A stretch of 64,000 nucleotides of DNA from assembly GCF_027563345.1 (NCBI RefSeq), contig NZ_JAMKBK010000002.1; one strand, given 5' to 3'. The notes under the pieces were generated by a model. The model was not told the origin of the DNA, made no database searches, and was given only the letters and a program-made list of their open reading frames with translations. The stretch is from Psychrobacillus psychrodurans. GTDB taxonomy: Bacteria; Bacillota; Bacilli; Bacillales_A; Planococcaceae. Of the stretch, positions 17,583-26,318 are shown one piece after another. The position numbers and the translations under genes were made by a program. The number at the start of each line of letters is the position of its first letter. Within the stretch, counting starts at the first letter, position 1.

Positions 17583-19403
17583 TTGACTACAGATACAAAG
17601 AATAAAATCTTGACCCGTGATGAAGTAGCAGAAAATTTAACATGGAAATTAGAAGATATTTTTGCCTCTAATGATGAATGGGAAAGGGAATACAAAGAGG
17701 TTGCAAAATTGTCGGAGAAAGCATCTTCCTATCAAGGGACGATCGATAAAGGAGCAAACGCTTTATTGGAAGTGTTGACTTATCGTGATGAAATTACTTC
17801 GAGATTACGTAAACTATATACATTTGCACATATGCGTACAGACCAAGATACAGCTAATAGCACTTATCAGGCTATGGACAGCAGGATTAAATCATTGTAT
17901 GTAAAAGTTTCAACAGAGTTATCCTTTTTAGTGCCAGAAATTCTTTCAGTAGATGAGTCTGTTATTGCAAATTATCTAGAAGAGAGTAATGATTTACAAA
18001 TATACCGTCAACTACTTGAAGAAATCAATAAAGAACGCCCACATGTTCTCCCAAAAGAACAAGAAGCATTACTTGCACAATTCTCGGAGGTAGCTGGGGC
18101 ATCATCTGATACATTCGGCAAATTAAATAATGCTGATTTAGAGTTCCCATCTATTAAAGATGAAGATGGCAATGAAGTACAACTAACACATGGCAGGTAT
18201 TCACGTTTCTTGGAAAGTGAGGATCCACGTGTGCGTGAGGATGCATTTAAAGCAATGTATGATACGTATGGTAAATTCCGTAACACATTCGCTTCTACCC
18301 TAACAGGGAATATTAAAGGAGACAATGTCAACGCAAAAATTCGAAACTATGCTTCAGCGCGAGAGGCAGCGATGTCTAACAATCATATTCCCGAGAGTGT
18401 ATATGATAACTTAGTTAATACAATCAATAAAAACGTCCATTTACTTCATCGATATGTAAGTCTACGTAAAAAAGTGTTAGGCTTAGATGAATTGCATATG
18501 TGGGATCTTTATACACCATTAGTAAAAGAATTGAATATGGAATACACATACGAAGAGGCTTGCGATGCGATGATTAAGAGCTTTGAACCTCTAGGTGAAG
18601 AGTATGTTTCTATCGTCAAGAAGGGACTTGAAAGTCGTTGGGTTGATGTAGTGGAAACGAAAGGTAAAAGATCTGGAGCTTATTCTTCAGGGACATATGG
18701 TACCAATCCGTATATTCTAATGAACTGGCAAAATAACGTAAACAACCTATTTACGCTAGCACATGAATTTGGACATAGTATTCATAGTTATTATACAAGA
18801 GCAAATCAGCCTTATGTTTATGGAGATTATTCCATCTTTGTGGCAGAGGTTGCCTCTACTTGCAATGAAGCATTATTGAACGATTATCTATTGAAAACAA
18901 TTGACGATCCTAAGAAACGTATTTACCTGTTAAATCATTGGTTGGAAGGATTCCGTGGAACTGTTTTCCGTCAAACCATGTTTGCGGAATTTGAACATAT
19001 TATTCATCAGTTAGATCAAAATGGTGAAGCTTTAACTGCTGACAAGCTAACAGAAGAATATTATAAGTTAAATCAAAAGTACTTTGGTGATGAAATTATT
19101 ATCGATGAGCAAATTGGATTGGAATGGGCAAGAATTCCTCATTTCTATTACAACTACTATGTATACCAATATGCAACTGGTTTAAGTGCAGCAACTGCCC
19201 TTAGCAATCAAATACTAACAGAAGGTAAGCCGGCTGTTGACCGTTATATTAATGAGTTCCTAAAAGCAGGTTGTTCAGATTACCCAATCGAAGTATTGAA
19301 AAAAGCAGGAGTAGATATGAATACTGCCGATCCTATTGAGGAAGCATGTCGCGTATTTGAAGAAAAACTAAATGAGTTAGAACAATTACTTTTAACGAAA
19401 TAA
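17583..19403 (+). CDS. pepF: Oligoendopeptidase F
   Basis: 606-residue cytosolic M3-family zinc metallopeptidase that cleaves oligopeptides. The HEFGH zinc motif is at residues 394-398, in LAHEFGHSIHS. The start is a TTG at 17583 with GAGGGGGA seven bases upstream; an in-frame ATG at 17544 lacks a ribosome-binding site and would add 13 residues. The length equals the family norm. It could process peptides taken up by the Opp systems encoded upstream. It is the last gene before the pel operon; in B. subtilis, pepF is followed by yjbH (spxH). Confidence 0.95.
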   Translation: MTTDTKNKILTRDEVAENLTWKLEDIFASNDEWEREYKEVAKLSEKASSYQGTIDKGANALLEVLTYRDEITSRLRKLYTFAHMRTDQDTANSTYQAMDSRIKSLYVKVSTELSFLVPEILSVDESVIANYLEESNDLQIYRQLLEEINKERPHVLPKEQEALLAQFSEVAGASSDTFGKLNNADLEFPSIKDEDGNEVQLTHGRYSRFLESEDPRVREDAFKAMYDTYGKFRNTFASTLTGNIKGDNVNAKIRNYASAREAAMSNNHIPESVYDNLVNTINKNVHLLHRYVSLRKKVLGLDELHMWDLYTPLVKELNMEYTYEEACDAMIKSFEPLGEEYVSIVKKGLESRWVDVVETKGKRSGAYSSGTYGTNPYILMNWQNNVNNLFTLAHEFGHSIHSYYTRANQPYVYGDYSIFVAEVASTCNEALLNDYLLKTIDDPKKRIYLLNHWLEGFRGTVFRQTMFAEFEHIIHQLDQNGEALTADKLTEEYYKLNQKYFGDEIIIDEQIGLEWARIPHFYYNYYVYQYATGLSAATALSNQILTEGKPAVDRYINEFLKAGCSDYPIEVLKKAGVDMNTADPIEEACRVFEEKLNELEQLLLTK

Positions 19404-19408
19404 ATGAT

Positions 19409-19437
19409 AAAAGCCTGACGCTAAGTTAGGCTTTTAT
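19409..19437 (+). terminator. Terminator of pepF
   Basis: AAAAGCCTGAC and GTTAGGCTTTT form an imperfect hairpin immediately after the pepF stop codon. Confidence 0.75.
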
Positions 19438-19657
19438 TAATTTGGAGTTATTAATACTATGTTCGAAGTTGAGTTCCAATCATATTCAAAAATTTAAAGG
19501 TAGGACGTCCTATGATGTATGGCGAATTTGTGAAAAGCGGCGCTAATATATTGTATTATATAAACCGACGTGGTAAAGTAAGAGTGTGAAATAAATCACA
19601 AGATAACATACACCCCTTTGTTTGAACGTGAACATTTCTCCCATCCCCTTTGTAATT

Positions 19658-19697
19658 GAAAATGCCCTTTCCTCGGTAGGAGGAAATGGGCATTTTC
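19658..19697 (+). terminator. Strong orphan hairpin/terminator upstream of the pel operon
   Basis: GAAAATGCCC and GGGCATTTTC enclose a further TTTCCTC/GAGGAAA stem around a GGTA loop, followed by TGTTTT. No gene is recognised upstream of it after the pepF terminator, so it may end a small RNA. Confidence 0.6.
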
Positions 19698-19724
19698 TGT
19701 TTTATCTAATTTAATTACTGTAAG

Positions 19725-19773
19725 AAAAGAATTCATTTTGATTACCATAATCAAAATGAATTCTTTTTTTTCT
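19725..19773 (+). terminator. Perfect 19-bp hairpin terminator upstream of the pel operon
   Basis: AAAGAATTCATTTTGATTA pairs perfectly with its reverse complement around the loop CCA, with T residues following. The symmetrical A/T flanks allow termination in both directions. Confidence 0.85.
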
Positions 19774-20036
19774 ATACAGTTTTAAAACTACAGATTGAAT
19801 TGTTGTAATTTTAAAATATGACGGGAAAAGGATGAATTGATGAACAGAGGAGGCTAGTCCGGTATTAAGCAGAGAGGCTATTCGTATAATGCTCTTAGTA
19901 AAATAAGCCTGAAGTCCTGTAAATTAGATGAACTATGGCTGTTTATTAAATTTAAGAGAAATGTAAGAGCTTTTATTTATAATTATGATAACCAAATTAA
20001 TACAAAAGTAATGTATGTTGAGGGTGGAAAAATTAA

Positions 20037-21365
20037 ATGGATATAAAAAGAAGTATATTTTCCTATCTAGCTATAAATGTGGCTATTATATTAGTTCTAA
20101 TTAGTGCATATTCGTTTATTGCATTTACTATACCAGCCAATGCAATAAGTTTAGAAAAAGACACTTTTTATGTATCTGAAAATGGAAATGATTCCAATGA
20201 TGGGACAATAGATGCACCATGGAAAACAATTCAAAAAGCAGCAGATACACTGAACAATGGAGAAACTGTATATGTTCGGGGGGGAACATATTCAGAGTTT
20301 ATTCATATTACAAACTCTGGTTCTAAAGAGGAAGGATTTATCTCTTTCAAAGCATTTCCAGGAGAACAACCAGTGCTAGATGGAAAAAATTTAGTATTAA
20401 CAAGCGAAAACCGTGCATTATTTTTTATTGAAAATGCTAGTTACATTCTAATAGATGGTTTTGAAATCAGAAATTTAAGTACTTCGAATTCCGATAGATA
20501 TCCTGCAGGGGTACTCGTTAAAGAAGGTAGCAGCAACATTCAACTCGTTAATAATAATGTACATCATATACAGAATAAATCACCAAATGGAAATGCACAT
20601 GGTATTTTATTTTACGCTAATTCAGCTTACTCCATGTCCAATATTGTAATAAAAAACAATGATATTCACCATTTAACTCTTGGGAATAGTGAGGCACTTA
20701 CACTCAGTGGAAACTTGGATGGTTTCACTATTACTGAAAATACGATACATCACAACAATAATATTGGTATTGATGTAGCAGGGTTTTATGAAGCATGTAC
20801 GATATCCAATTGTGTAGATCAAGTAAGAAATGGAACTATATCAAATAATAAAGTATATAACAACAGTTCTGGTAAAAATCCTGCGTATAATGGGAGCCAC
20901 TCTGCAGGGGGGATATATGCGGATGGCTCAACAGATATTGTGATTGAAAAGAATTTAATTTATAACAATGATTTTGGAATAGAACTTGCTAGTGAAAATT
21001 ATGGGAAAAATACAGCCTATGTAACTGTAAAAGATAATATTATTTACAATAACAATGGCGCTGGAATAATCATTGGTGGGTCAAGTAAGAGTAACGGAGG
21101 AGCTTATAAAAATATCATAATTAATAATATTCTTAGTTTTAATGATCAATTAAATGCAGGCTTTGGTGAAATAACAATTCAAGCGAATGCATCTAAGAAT
21201 CAATTTATCAATAATACAATTTACAGTAAAAATAAAAACAAAACAATACAACAAAATGATAAGGAAGAGATTAGTAATTTATTTATAGGTAATCATATTT
21301 ATTCATTTGAAAAACAACCTTCCTTGACAAAAATAATTATAAACAAGTTAAAGAAAATTCGATGA
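20037..21365 (+). CDS. Exported right-handed parallel beta-helix protein (DUF1565-like)
   Basis: 442 residues. An N-terminal hydrophobic segment (about 12-33, ending IPANA) acts as a signal peptide or anchor. It is followed by YVSENGNDSNDG..APWKTIQKAA, the DUF1565 signature at the start of many pectate-lyase-like beta-helices. Repeated asparagine-rich rungs (NNxIxxN, NNKVYNN, NNDFGIELA) follow to about residue 400. GAGGGTGG precedes the ATG. It lies 48 bases before the epimerase-PelD gene, in the same direction, as the first gene of the operon. The fold is common in polysaccharide lyases, hydrolases and epimerases, so a role in modifying or trimming the Pel polymer is plausible but unproven. 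Confidence 0.78.
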   Translation: MDIKRSIFSYLAINVAIILVLISAYSFIAFTIPANAISLEKDTFYVSENGNDSNDGTIDAPWKTIQKAADTLNNGETVYVRGGTYSEFIHITNSGSKEEGFISFKAFPGEQPVLDGKNLVLTSENRALFFIENASYILIDGFEIRNLSTSNSDRYPAGVLVKEGSSNIQLVNNNVHHIQNKSPNGNAHGILFYANSAYSMSNIVIKNNDIHHLTLGNSEALTLSGNLDGFTITENTIHHNNNIGIDVAGFYEACTISNCVDQVRNGTISNNKVYNNSSGKNPAYNGSHSAGGIYADGSTDIVIEKNLIYNNDFGIELASENYGKNTAYVTVKDNIIYNNNGAGIIIGGSSKSNGGAYKNIIINNILSFNDQLNAGFGEITIQANASKNQFINNTIYSKNKNKTIQQNDKEEISNLFIGNHIYSFEKQPSLTKIIINKLKKIR

Positions 21366-21413
21366 AATAATCAAGAATTGGAATCTAGTAATATATGATG
21401 GGAAGGTTTTGAG

Positions 21414-23588
21414 ATGAAAGTATTAATTACTGGTGGATATGGTTTTATTGGTTCTCATGTGGCGGACAGGTACTACAAAGAAGGTTATGAAGTTTTCATA
21501 ATCGATGATTTATCAACAGGAAATAGAGAAAATATAACATTTAAACACAAAGGTTATATACTTTCAGTTAAAGATCCAAAATGTGAGGAAATATTTAAGT
21601 CTTACCAATTTGATGTAGTTGTTCATTTAGCCGCTCAGGTAAGTGTCGCAATTTCGTTATTAAATCCTCGAGAAGATATAGAAACAAATGTAGTCGGACT
21701 AGTAAATATTTTAACACTTTCCCAAAGATATAAAGTGAAAAAATTCATTTTTGCTTCCTCCGCTGCTGTTTATGGTTTTAATGATCATCTTCCACTAAAA
21801 GAAGAAGAAATTAGTAAACCAATTTCCCCCTATGGAATTAGTAAGTGGATGGGAGAAGAGTACTGCCAAAAGTGGAGAGAATTACATGACTTCGAGAGCG
21901 TTTGTTTTCGATTTTCTAATGTATATGGACCAAGACAAAGTAATGTTGGAGAAGGAGGAGTCATATCCATCTACTTGGATAGAATTATTAATAACCAACC
22001 ACTAGATCTGTATGGAGATGGGGAGCAGACAAGAGATTTTATCTATGTAGAAGATGTCTCAGATGCTATTTTTAGAGCTTCTCATTCTACTATAGCAGGA
22101 ATCTACAATCTTTCTACAAACACGGAAAATAGTATAAATAACATAATTGATAAGCTAAAGAACATTCATGGGGATATACGAACAAATAACTTATTAGCAA
22201 GAGAAGGAGATATTTATAAATCTGTTTTAAGTAACCAAAAAGTGATGGACGCACTTGATTGGAGTCCAATGTATGACATGGAAGCAGGTTTGGAACGCAC
22301 GTATAGCTGGGCTCAAACGAAACAAGGTGAAAAAGAAAGCGCGGTAACTACTGTTCAAACAAAGAAAAAAATTCCGACTATCTATAAAAAAGTTCAACCC
22401 TATATTGAGAATTTGTTAGTTTTTTCAATTATTTCTTGGCTCACCTTAACGAACCAGGTAAGTATTTTAGATATGATGGGTATAGGAATTTTTTACATTA
22501 TGGTGATCGGCGTTATATACGGAAATAGACAATCAATTATTGCAGTAGGACTATCTGTATGGTTACTTATTGTTGAAAAATTAATGGAGGGTAGGGAAAT
22601 GGTTTCCTTATTGTATGATACTTCATTCTTTTTTCAATTAGCGCTATTTCTATTCGTTGGATTGGTAGTAGGCTACTCTACTCAACGAAAAAACAATATG
22701 CTTAGGGAGCAGAAGGCGAAAAGGGAAGAATTAGAGAACCGATATGAGTTTTTAAACGGAATTTATACGGAAATGAGAGAAGTAAAAGAAGAATTGCAAT
22801 TACGTATGCTCAAGAGTGGAGATAGTTTTGGGAAAATCCATTCTATATTAAAAGAATTAGACGGTCTTGAGCCAGAAAAAGTATTTACTAAAACGGTTAA
22901 CGTTGTGCAAACAATTATGAATGTAAAAAATGTCTCGATTTATATTTTAAATCAAAATAATACATTCCTAAGATTAATAGCGCATTCTAATGATTCTGAA
23001 ATAAACCGAGTCAATTCCATAAAAGTGGAGGAGACAAAATACGTCGGCGGTATTTTAAGTAATGGAAAAGTTTTTGTTAATAAAGAACTTAATCCGAATA
23101 TACCTTTAATGGCAGCGCCTATTTATCATCGTGATAGAATTGCAGCAATTATTACGATAAATGATCTCGACTTTGAGAGTTTTTCTCTTTATCATGAAAA
23201 TTTATTTAAAGTAGTTTCAGAATTAGTGGAATCTGCTTTAGGAAGGGCATTTAGCTATATAGAAGCAACGGAAAGGGACCGCTACGTACCTAACACTACT
23301 ATTTTGAAGAATAACATATTCGAGGAAATCTTAATTAGCAAAAAAGAAGCGAAAGAAAAGCACAACACTCCTTTCCTATTATTAGAGGGGGTATACGATG
23401 AGAAGTCGATTAGCGAATACTCTAGAGAAATCACGAGTCTACTCAGAGAAACGGATTATATCGGTCATAGTAAACACAATAATATACTTGTCCTTCTATC
23501 TAACACGACCAAACATGACGGGCAAACTGTATTATCACGATTTGAGAAAAAAGGGTTCAGATTGAAACTGGTAGAGGGAGAGATATAA
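21414..23588 (+). CDS. Fusion of NAD-dependent UDP-sugar epimerase (PelX-like) and c-di-GMP receptor PelD
   Basis: 724 residues in one frame. Residues 1-305 are an extended SDR sugar-nucleotide epimerase: GxxGxxG at 7-13, SSAAVYG at 115-121, catalytic Tyr140/Lys144, and RDFIYVEDV at 207-215. Residues 332-423 contain about four membrane helices, followed by a coiled coil (424-465), a GAF-like domain (about 480-615) and a degenerate GGDEF domain. In the last, an I-site RETD (678-681) is preserved while the GGDEF motif has become KHNNI (687-691). This is the architecture of PelD, the membrane c-di-GMP receptor of Pel synthesis. The epimerase half could supply UDP-GalNAc from UDP-GlcNAc. Epimerase-PelD fusion is inferred from the uninterrupted frame. 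Confidence 0.85.
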   Translation: MKVLITGGYGFIGSHVADRYYKEGYEVFIIDDLSTGNRENITFKHKGYILSVKDPKCEEIFKSYQFDVVVHLAAQVSVAISLLNPREDIETNVVGLVNILTLSQRYKVKKFIFASSAAVYGFNDHLPLKEEEISKPISPYGISKWMGEEYCQKWRELHDFESVCFRFSNVYGPRQSNVGEGGVISIYLDRIINNQPLDLYGDGEQTRDFIYVEDVSDAIFRASHSTIAGIYNLSTNTENSINNIIDKLKNIHGDIRTNNLLAREGDIYKSVLSNQKVMDALDWSPMYDMEAGLERTYSWAQTKQGEKESAVTTVQTKKKIPTIYKKVQPYIENLLVFSIISWLTLTNQVSILDMMGIGIFYIMVIGVIYGNRQSIIAVGLSVWLLIVEKLMEGREMVSLLYDTSFFFQLALFLFVGLVVGYSTQRKNNMLREQKAKREELENRYEFLNGIYTEMREVKEELQLRMLKSGDSFGKIHSILKELDGLEPEKVFTKTVNVVQTIMNVKNVSIYILNQNNTFLRLIAHSNDSEINRVNSIKVEETKYVGGILSNGKVFVNKELNPNIPLMAAPIYHRDRIAAIITINDLDFESFSLYHENLFKVVSELVESALGRAFSYIEATERDRYVPNTTILKNNIFEEILISKKEAKEKHNTPFLLLEGVYDEKSISEYSREITSLLRETDYIGHSKHNNILVLLSNTTKHDGQTVLSRFEKKGFRLKLVEGEI

Positions 23589-23589
23589 A

Positions 23590-24507
23590 ATGATGTACTT
23601 TTACATGACGTATATCGTTTTATCAGGGCTTTTACTATTACTGATATCCAACAAGAATTTTAAAGAGTGGCTATTAAAAATGATGATTGTAACGTTTTTA
23701 CCGGTAATTGGGTGGACATTACCAATTGTAATTGCAAAAAAATTCATAAAAAATAAAGGAGAATTATTTGGCAGTTATATTAGTCAACAAGACGAGGACA
23801 TATCATTAGAGATACTAGCAATTCAAGAAAAAATAGATAAAGAAAGAGAACTAGATATTGTTCCAATTGAAGATGCTTTAGTAGTAAGTAACTACTCTAC
23901 TAGAAGGAAAGTAATGATTGATGTATTAAAAGAAGACACATTGCAATACATGGACATATTAAAAACTGCAGTGCTGAATGAAGATACGGAGACTTCTCAT
24001 TATGCTGTTACTGCGGTGATGGAGATAAAGAGAAAACTATCTATATCTATGCAAGAGCTTTCGGTAAAGTTTGACCAAGATAAGGAAGATGCTCATTTAT
24101 CACTTGCATATGCACTAGTGTTAAAGGCGTATATGAAAAGTGGCTTTCTAGATGAGCAGACCATTAAAAAATATAAATATATTTATATACATGTGTTAAG
24201 TCAACTTATTCGAAATGGTAACGAGAACGAGGAAACGTTTCAAGAAAAAATAGAAACTGAAATGGAAATGAATGAATACTCTGCCGCAGAAACTACTTGC
24301 TATGAGTATTTACGTAAATATTCTAATTCGGAAGATCCTTATATTTGTTTATTGAAATTATATTATACAACTAAATCTACAATAAAAATGCAAGGTACAT
24401 TGGATGAACTGAAGAAATCGACCATTAAGCTTTCCAATCGAGCACTTACTATTGTTAGGTATTGGTCGGGGGGAATGGGACATGAGAGACAAAGGGAACT
24501 TCTCTAA
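23590..24507 (+). CDS. pelE: PelE-like membrane/TPR protein of the Pel system
   Basis: 305 residues. Two N-terminal membrane helices (about residues 3-20 and 28-47) are followed by a helical cytoplasmic region with repeat-like segments that resemble TPR scaffolds. Its place directly after the PelD gene (one-base gap) and before the PelA-like gene is that of pelE. PelE in other bacteria scaffolds the membrane synthase complex with PelD, PelF and PelG. Sequence similarity by eye is weak, so the call rests largely on topology and operon position. Its 3' end overlaps the next gene by 26 bases. Confidence 0.65.
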   Translation: MMYFYMTYIVLSGLLLLLISNKNFKEWLLKMMIVTFLPVIGWTLPIVIAKKFIKNKGELFGSYISQQDEDISLEILAIQEKIDKERELDIVPIEDALVVSNYSTRRKVMIDVLKEDTLQYMDILKTAVLNEDTETSHYAVTAVMEIKRKLSISMQELSVKFDQDKEDAHLSLAYALVLKAYMKSGFLDEQTIKKYKYIYIHVLSQLIRNGNENEETFQEKIETEMEMNEYSAAETTCYEYLRKYSNSEDPYICLLKLYYTTKSTIKMQGTLDELKKSTIKLSNRALTIVRYWSGGMGHERQRELL

Positions 24508-26317
24508 AAAAATATACATCATTATTTTATTTATATTGCTGTTTGGTGTGTTATTACAGATTTCACGATCGCAATTCGTCTTGAAATTTCAACAAAATCA
24601 AAACTTGGTTGAACAAAGAGATAAAATTCTAGCAGACATTTCCCATGACAATATCGTAGAGAAAAGTGGAGAAAACTACTGTATTTTATATAATTCATCG
24701 GATGAATATAGCGCAAAGTTGAAAGATAATGCGTACCACTCACTGCAATATATGAAAAAGAAATCAAACGAAGTGGATATAACGCAAGAAATGGTCAATT
24801 TATCGAACTGCCAAGTAGTTATACTGGCAACGGACAAGCTAAAAGATATTGGCAAGGCTGAGGAAATTGAGCAATTCGTATTCGAAGGGGGACATATCTT
24901 TTTTATGTCCGTCTTAGATATAGAGACAGATTATCAAATTTTATATCGCAAATTTGGTATCTCTTCTTTTGATAGTATTGTTGATGCTAAAGGAATGCAT
25001 TTAACTTCCAATGTACTAATAGGAGAAAAGGAACTTTTTATAGACGAGGACTTTATCCATAACTCTGCTATAAGTGTGGATCTAGACGTTGAAACAGAGT
25101 TATTAGCGGAAAGTGCCAATAACATACCACTATTATGGAAAAGTGAATATGGAAAAGGAGCTTTTATGACGTTCAACGGAGAAATGCTGCAAGAAAAGAT
25201 AAACCGCGGATTTTTTGCAGGGGCATTAAGTTTACTGGAACCAAACTTTATATACTCTATTTTCAATTTGAAAGTATTTTACATCGATGATTTTCCTTCT
25301 CCGATAGCAAAAGGGACTATCCCAGTTATTTACGAAGAATATAGAAGAGACATTGCTTCTTTTTACCAAGAAATATGGTGGCCGAATATGCTGGAAACTT
25401 CCAAAAAACACGACCTGAGATATACAGGTGCGATTATCGAATCATACAATGATCGAGTGCAACCCCCATTTAATAATACAGAAGATAAAGATAGCCATTA
25501 CCTTATTTCCTTTGGTCGTGAGCTTATTAAAAGTGGAGGAGAACTGGGTTTTCATGGATATAACCATCAATCTCTCGTACTTGATAAAAATGTTGCAGCC
25601 GAATTTGGATATAAAGAATGGGATAAAAAAGAGGATATGTCTAAGTCTATAGAGGAACTTCTTATTTATACGAAGGACGCATTTCCTGGTTATACAGTTA
25701 CTTCTTATGTACCACCTTCTAATGTTCTTTCTCCTGAAGGAAGGGAAGCGATGAAGAAGGCATGGTCGGACTTAACGGTGATTTCCTCATTGTATGGAGA
25801 GGATGAAACTGGACTAGCTTATGTTCAAGAATTTGAAATTGCAGAAGATGGGATTATTGAAATGCCTCGAGTTACCTCTGGTTATTTTGAAACAGAATAT
25901 AATCGCTGGGCTGAAGCAAATACGATGACTGGAGTTGGTGTGTTTTCCCACTTTGTTCACCCTGATGATGTCATAAGCAGTGACAGAAGTAATAATATGG
26001 GGTGGAAAGAAAACTATAAGCTATACGACAAATACATGTCCCGTGTGCATAAGACATATCCTTGGGTTCGTGCTTTGCCTGCTACGGAAGCATCGCTAGA
26101 TATGGCTACAAATCTTTATACTCAAGTAAGCTGGAAAAATAATGAAAACAGTATTGAAGGAAAGATATCTAACTATAAATCAAAAACATCCTATATCTTA
26201 AGATCAGAAAGAAAAATTGGACGATTACACAATTGTACGGTTAAGAAAATAGATGATAGTACTTACTTAGTAACTGCGAACGACTCTAAATTCAAAATAG
26301 AATTGGGGGGGAACTAG
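24482..26317 (+). CDS. pelA: PelA-like polysaccharide deacetylase (DUF2194), membrane-anchored
   Basis: 611 residues from the ATG at 24482, chosen because GGGGGGAA ends seven bases upstream; a TTG at 24452 is in frame but less favoured. An uncleaved N-terminal helix (about residues 10-28) anchors it outside the membrane. An N-terminal domain to about residue 260 resembles a glutamine-amidotransferase-like fold. A deacetylase domain follows, with the catalytic/metal motif DDFP (Asp269-Asp270) and HGYNH (His358, His362). It should partly deacetylate GalNAc residues in Pel. The glycoside hydrolase domain of P. aeruginosa PelA is absent, as in the Bacillus cereus pel cluster. Confidence 0.82.
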   Translation: MRDKGNFSKKIYIIILFILLFGVLLQISRSQFVLKFQQNQNLVEQRDKILADISHDNIVEKSGENYCILYNSSDEYSAKLKDNAYHSLQYMKKKSNEVDITQEMVNLSNCQVVILATDKLKDIGKAEEIEQFVFEGGHIFFMSVLDIETDYQILYRKFGISSFDSIVDAKGMHLTSNVLIGEKELFIDEDFIHNSAISVDLDVETELLAESANNIPLLWKSEYGKGAFMTFNGEMLQEKINRGFFAGALSLLEPNFIYSIFNLKVFYIDDFPSPIAKGTIPVIYEEYRRDIASFYQEIWWPNMLETSKKHDLRYTGAIIESYNDRVQPPFNNTEDKDSHYLISFGRELIKSGGELGFHGYNHQSLVLDKNVAAEFGYKEWDKKEDMSKSIEELLIYTKDAFPGYTVTSYVPPSNVLSPEGREAMKKAWSDLTVISSLYGEDETGLAYVQEFEIAEDGIIEMPRVTSGYFETEYNRWAEANTMTGVGVFSHFVHPDDVISSDRSNNMGWKENYKLYDKYMSRVHKTYPWVRALPATEASLDMATNLYTQVSWKNNENSIEGKISNYKSKTSYILRSERKIGRLHNCTVKKIDDSTYLVTANDSKFKIELGGN

Positions 26318-26318
26318 A

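Larger units (their letters stand above)
19438..20036. other. 600-base gene-free boundary between pepF and the pel operon
   Basis: No open frame with a credible start is visible. The stretch holds two strong terminator-like hairpins (19658-19697 and 19725-19773) with no recognisable gene before them. It is followed by about 260 bases that form the upstream/leader region of the pel operon. In that leader, AGGCT near 19851 can pair with AGCCT near 19908, enclosing AGAG/CTCT. I could not match it to a known c-di-GMP riboswitch pattern. Confidence 0.55.

Noticed and set aside
19820..19960. c-di-GMP riboswitch upstream of the pel operon
   Set aside because: The conserved GEMM blocks (such as GGGACGCAAAGC) and the class II core are not visible, so I only describe a possible structured leader.
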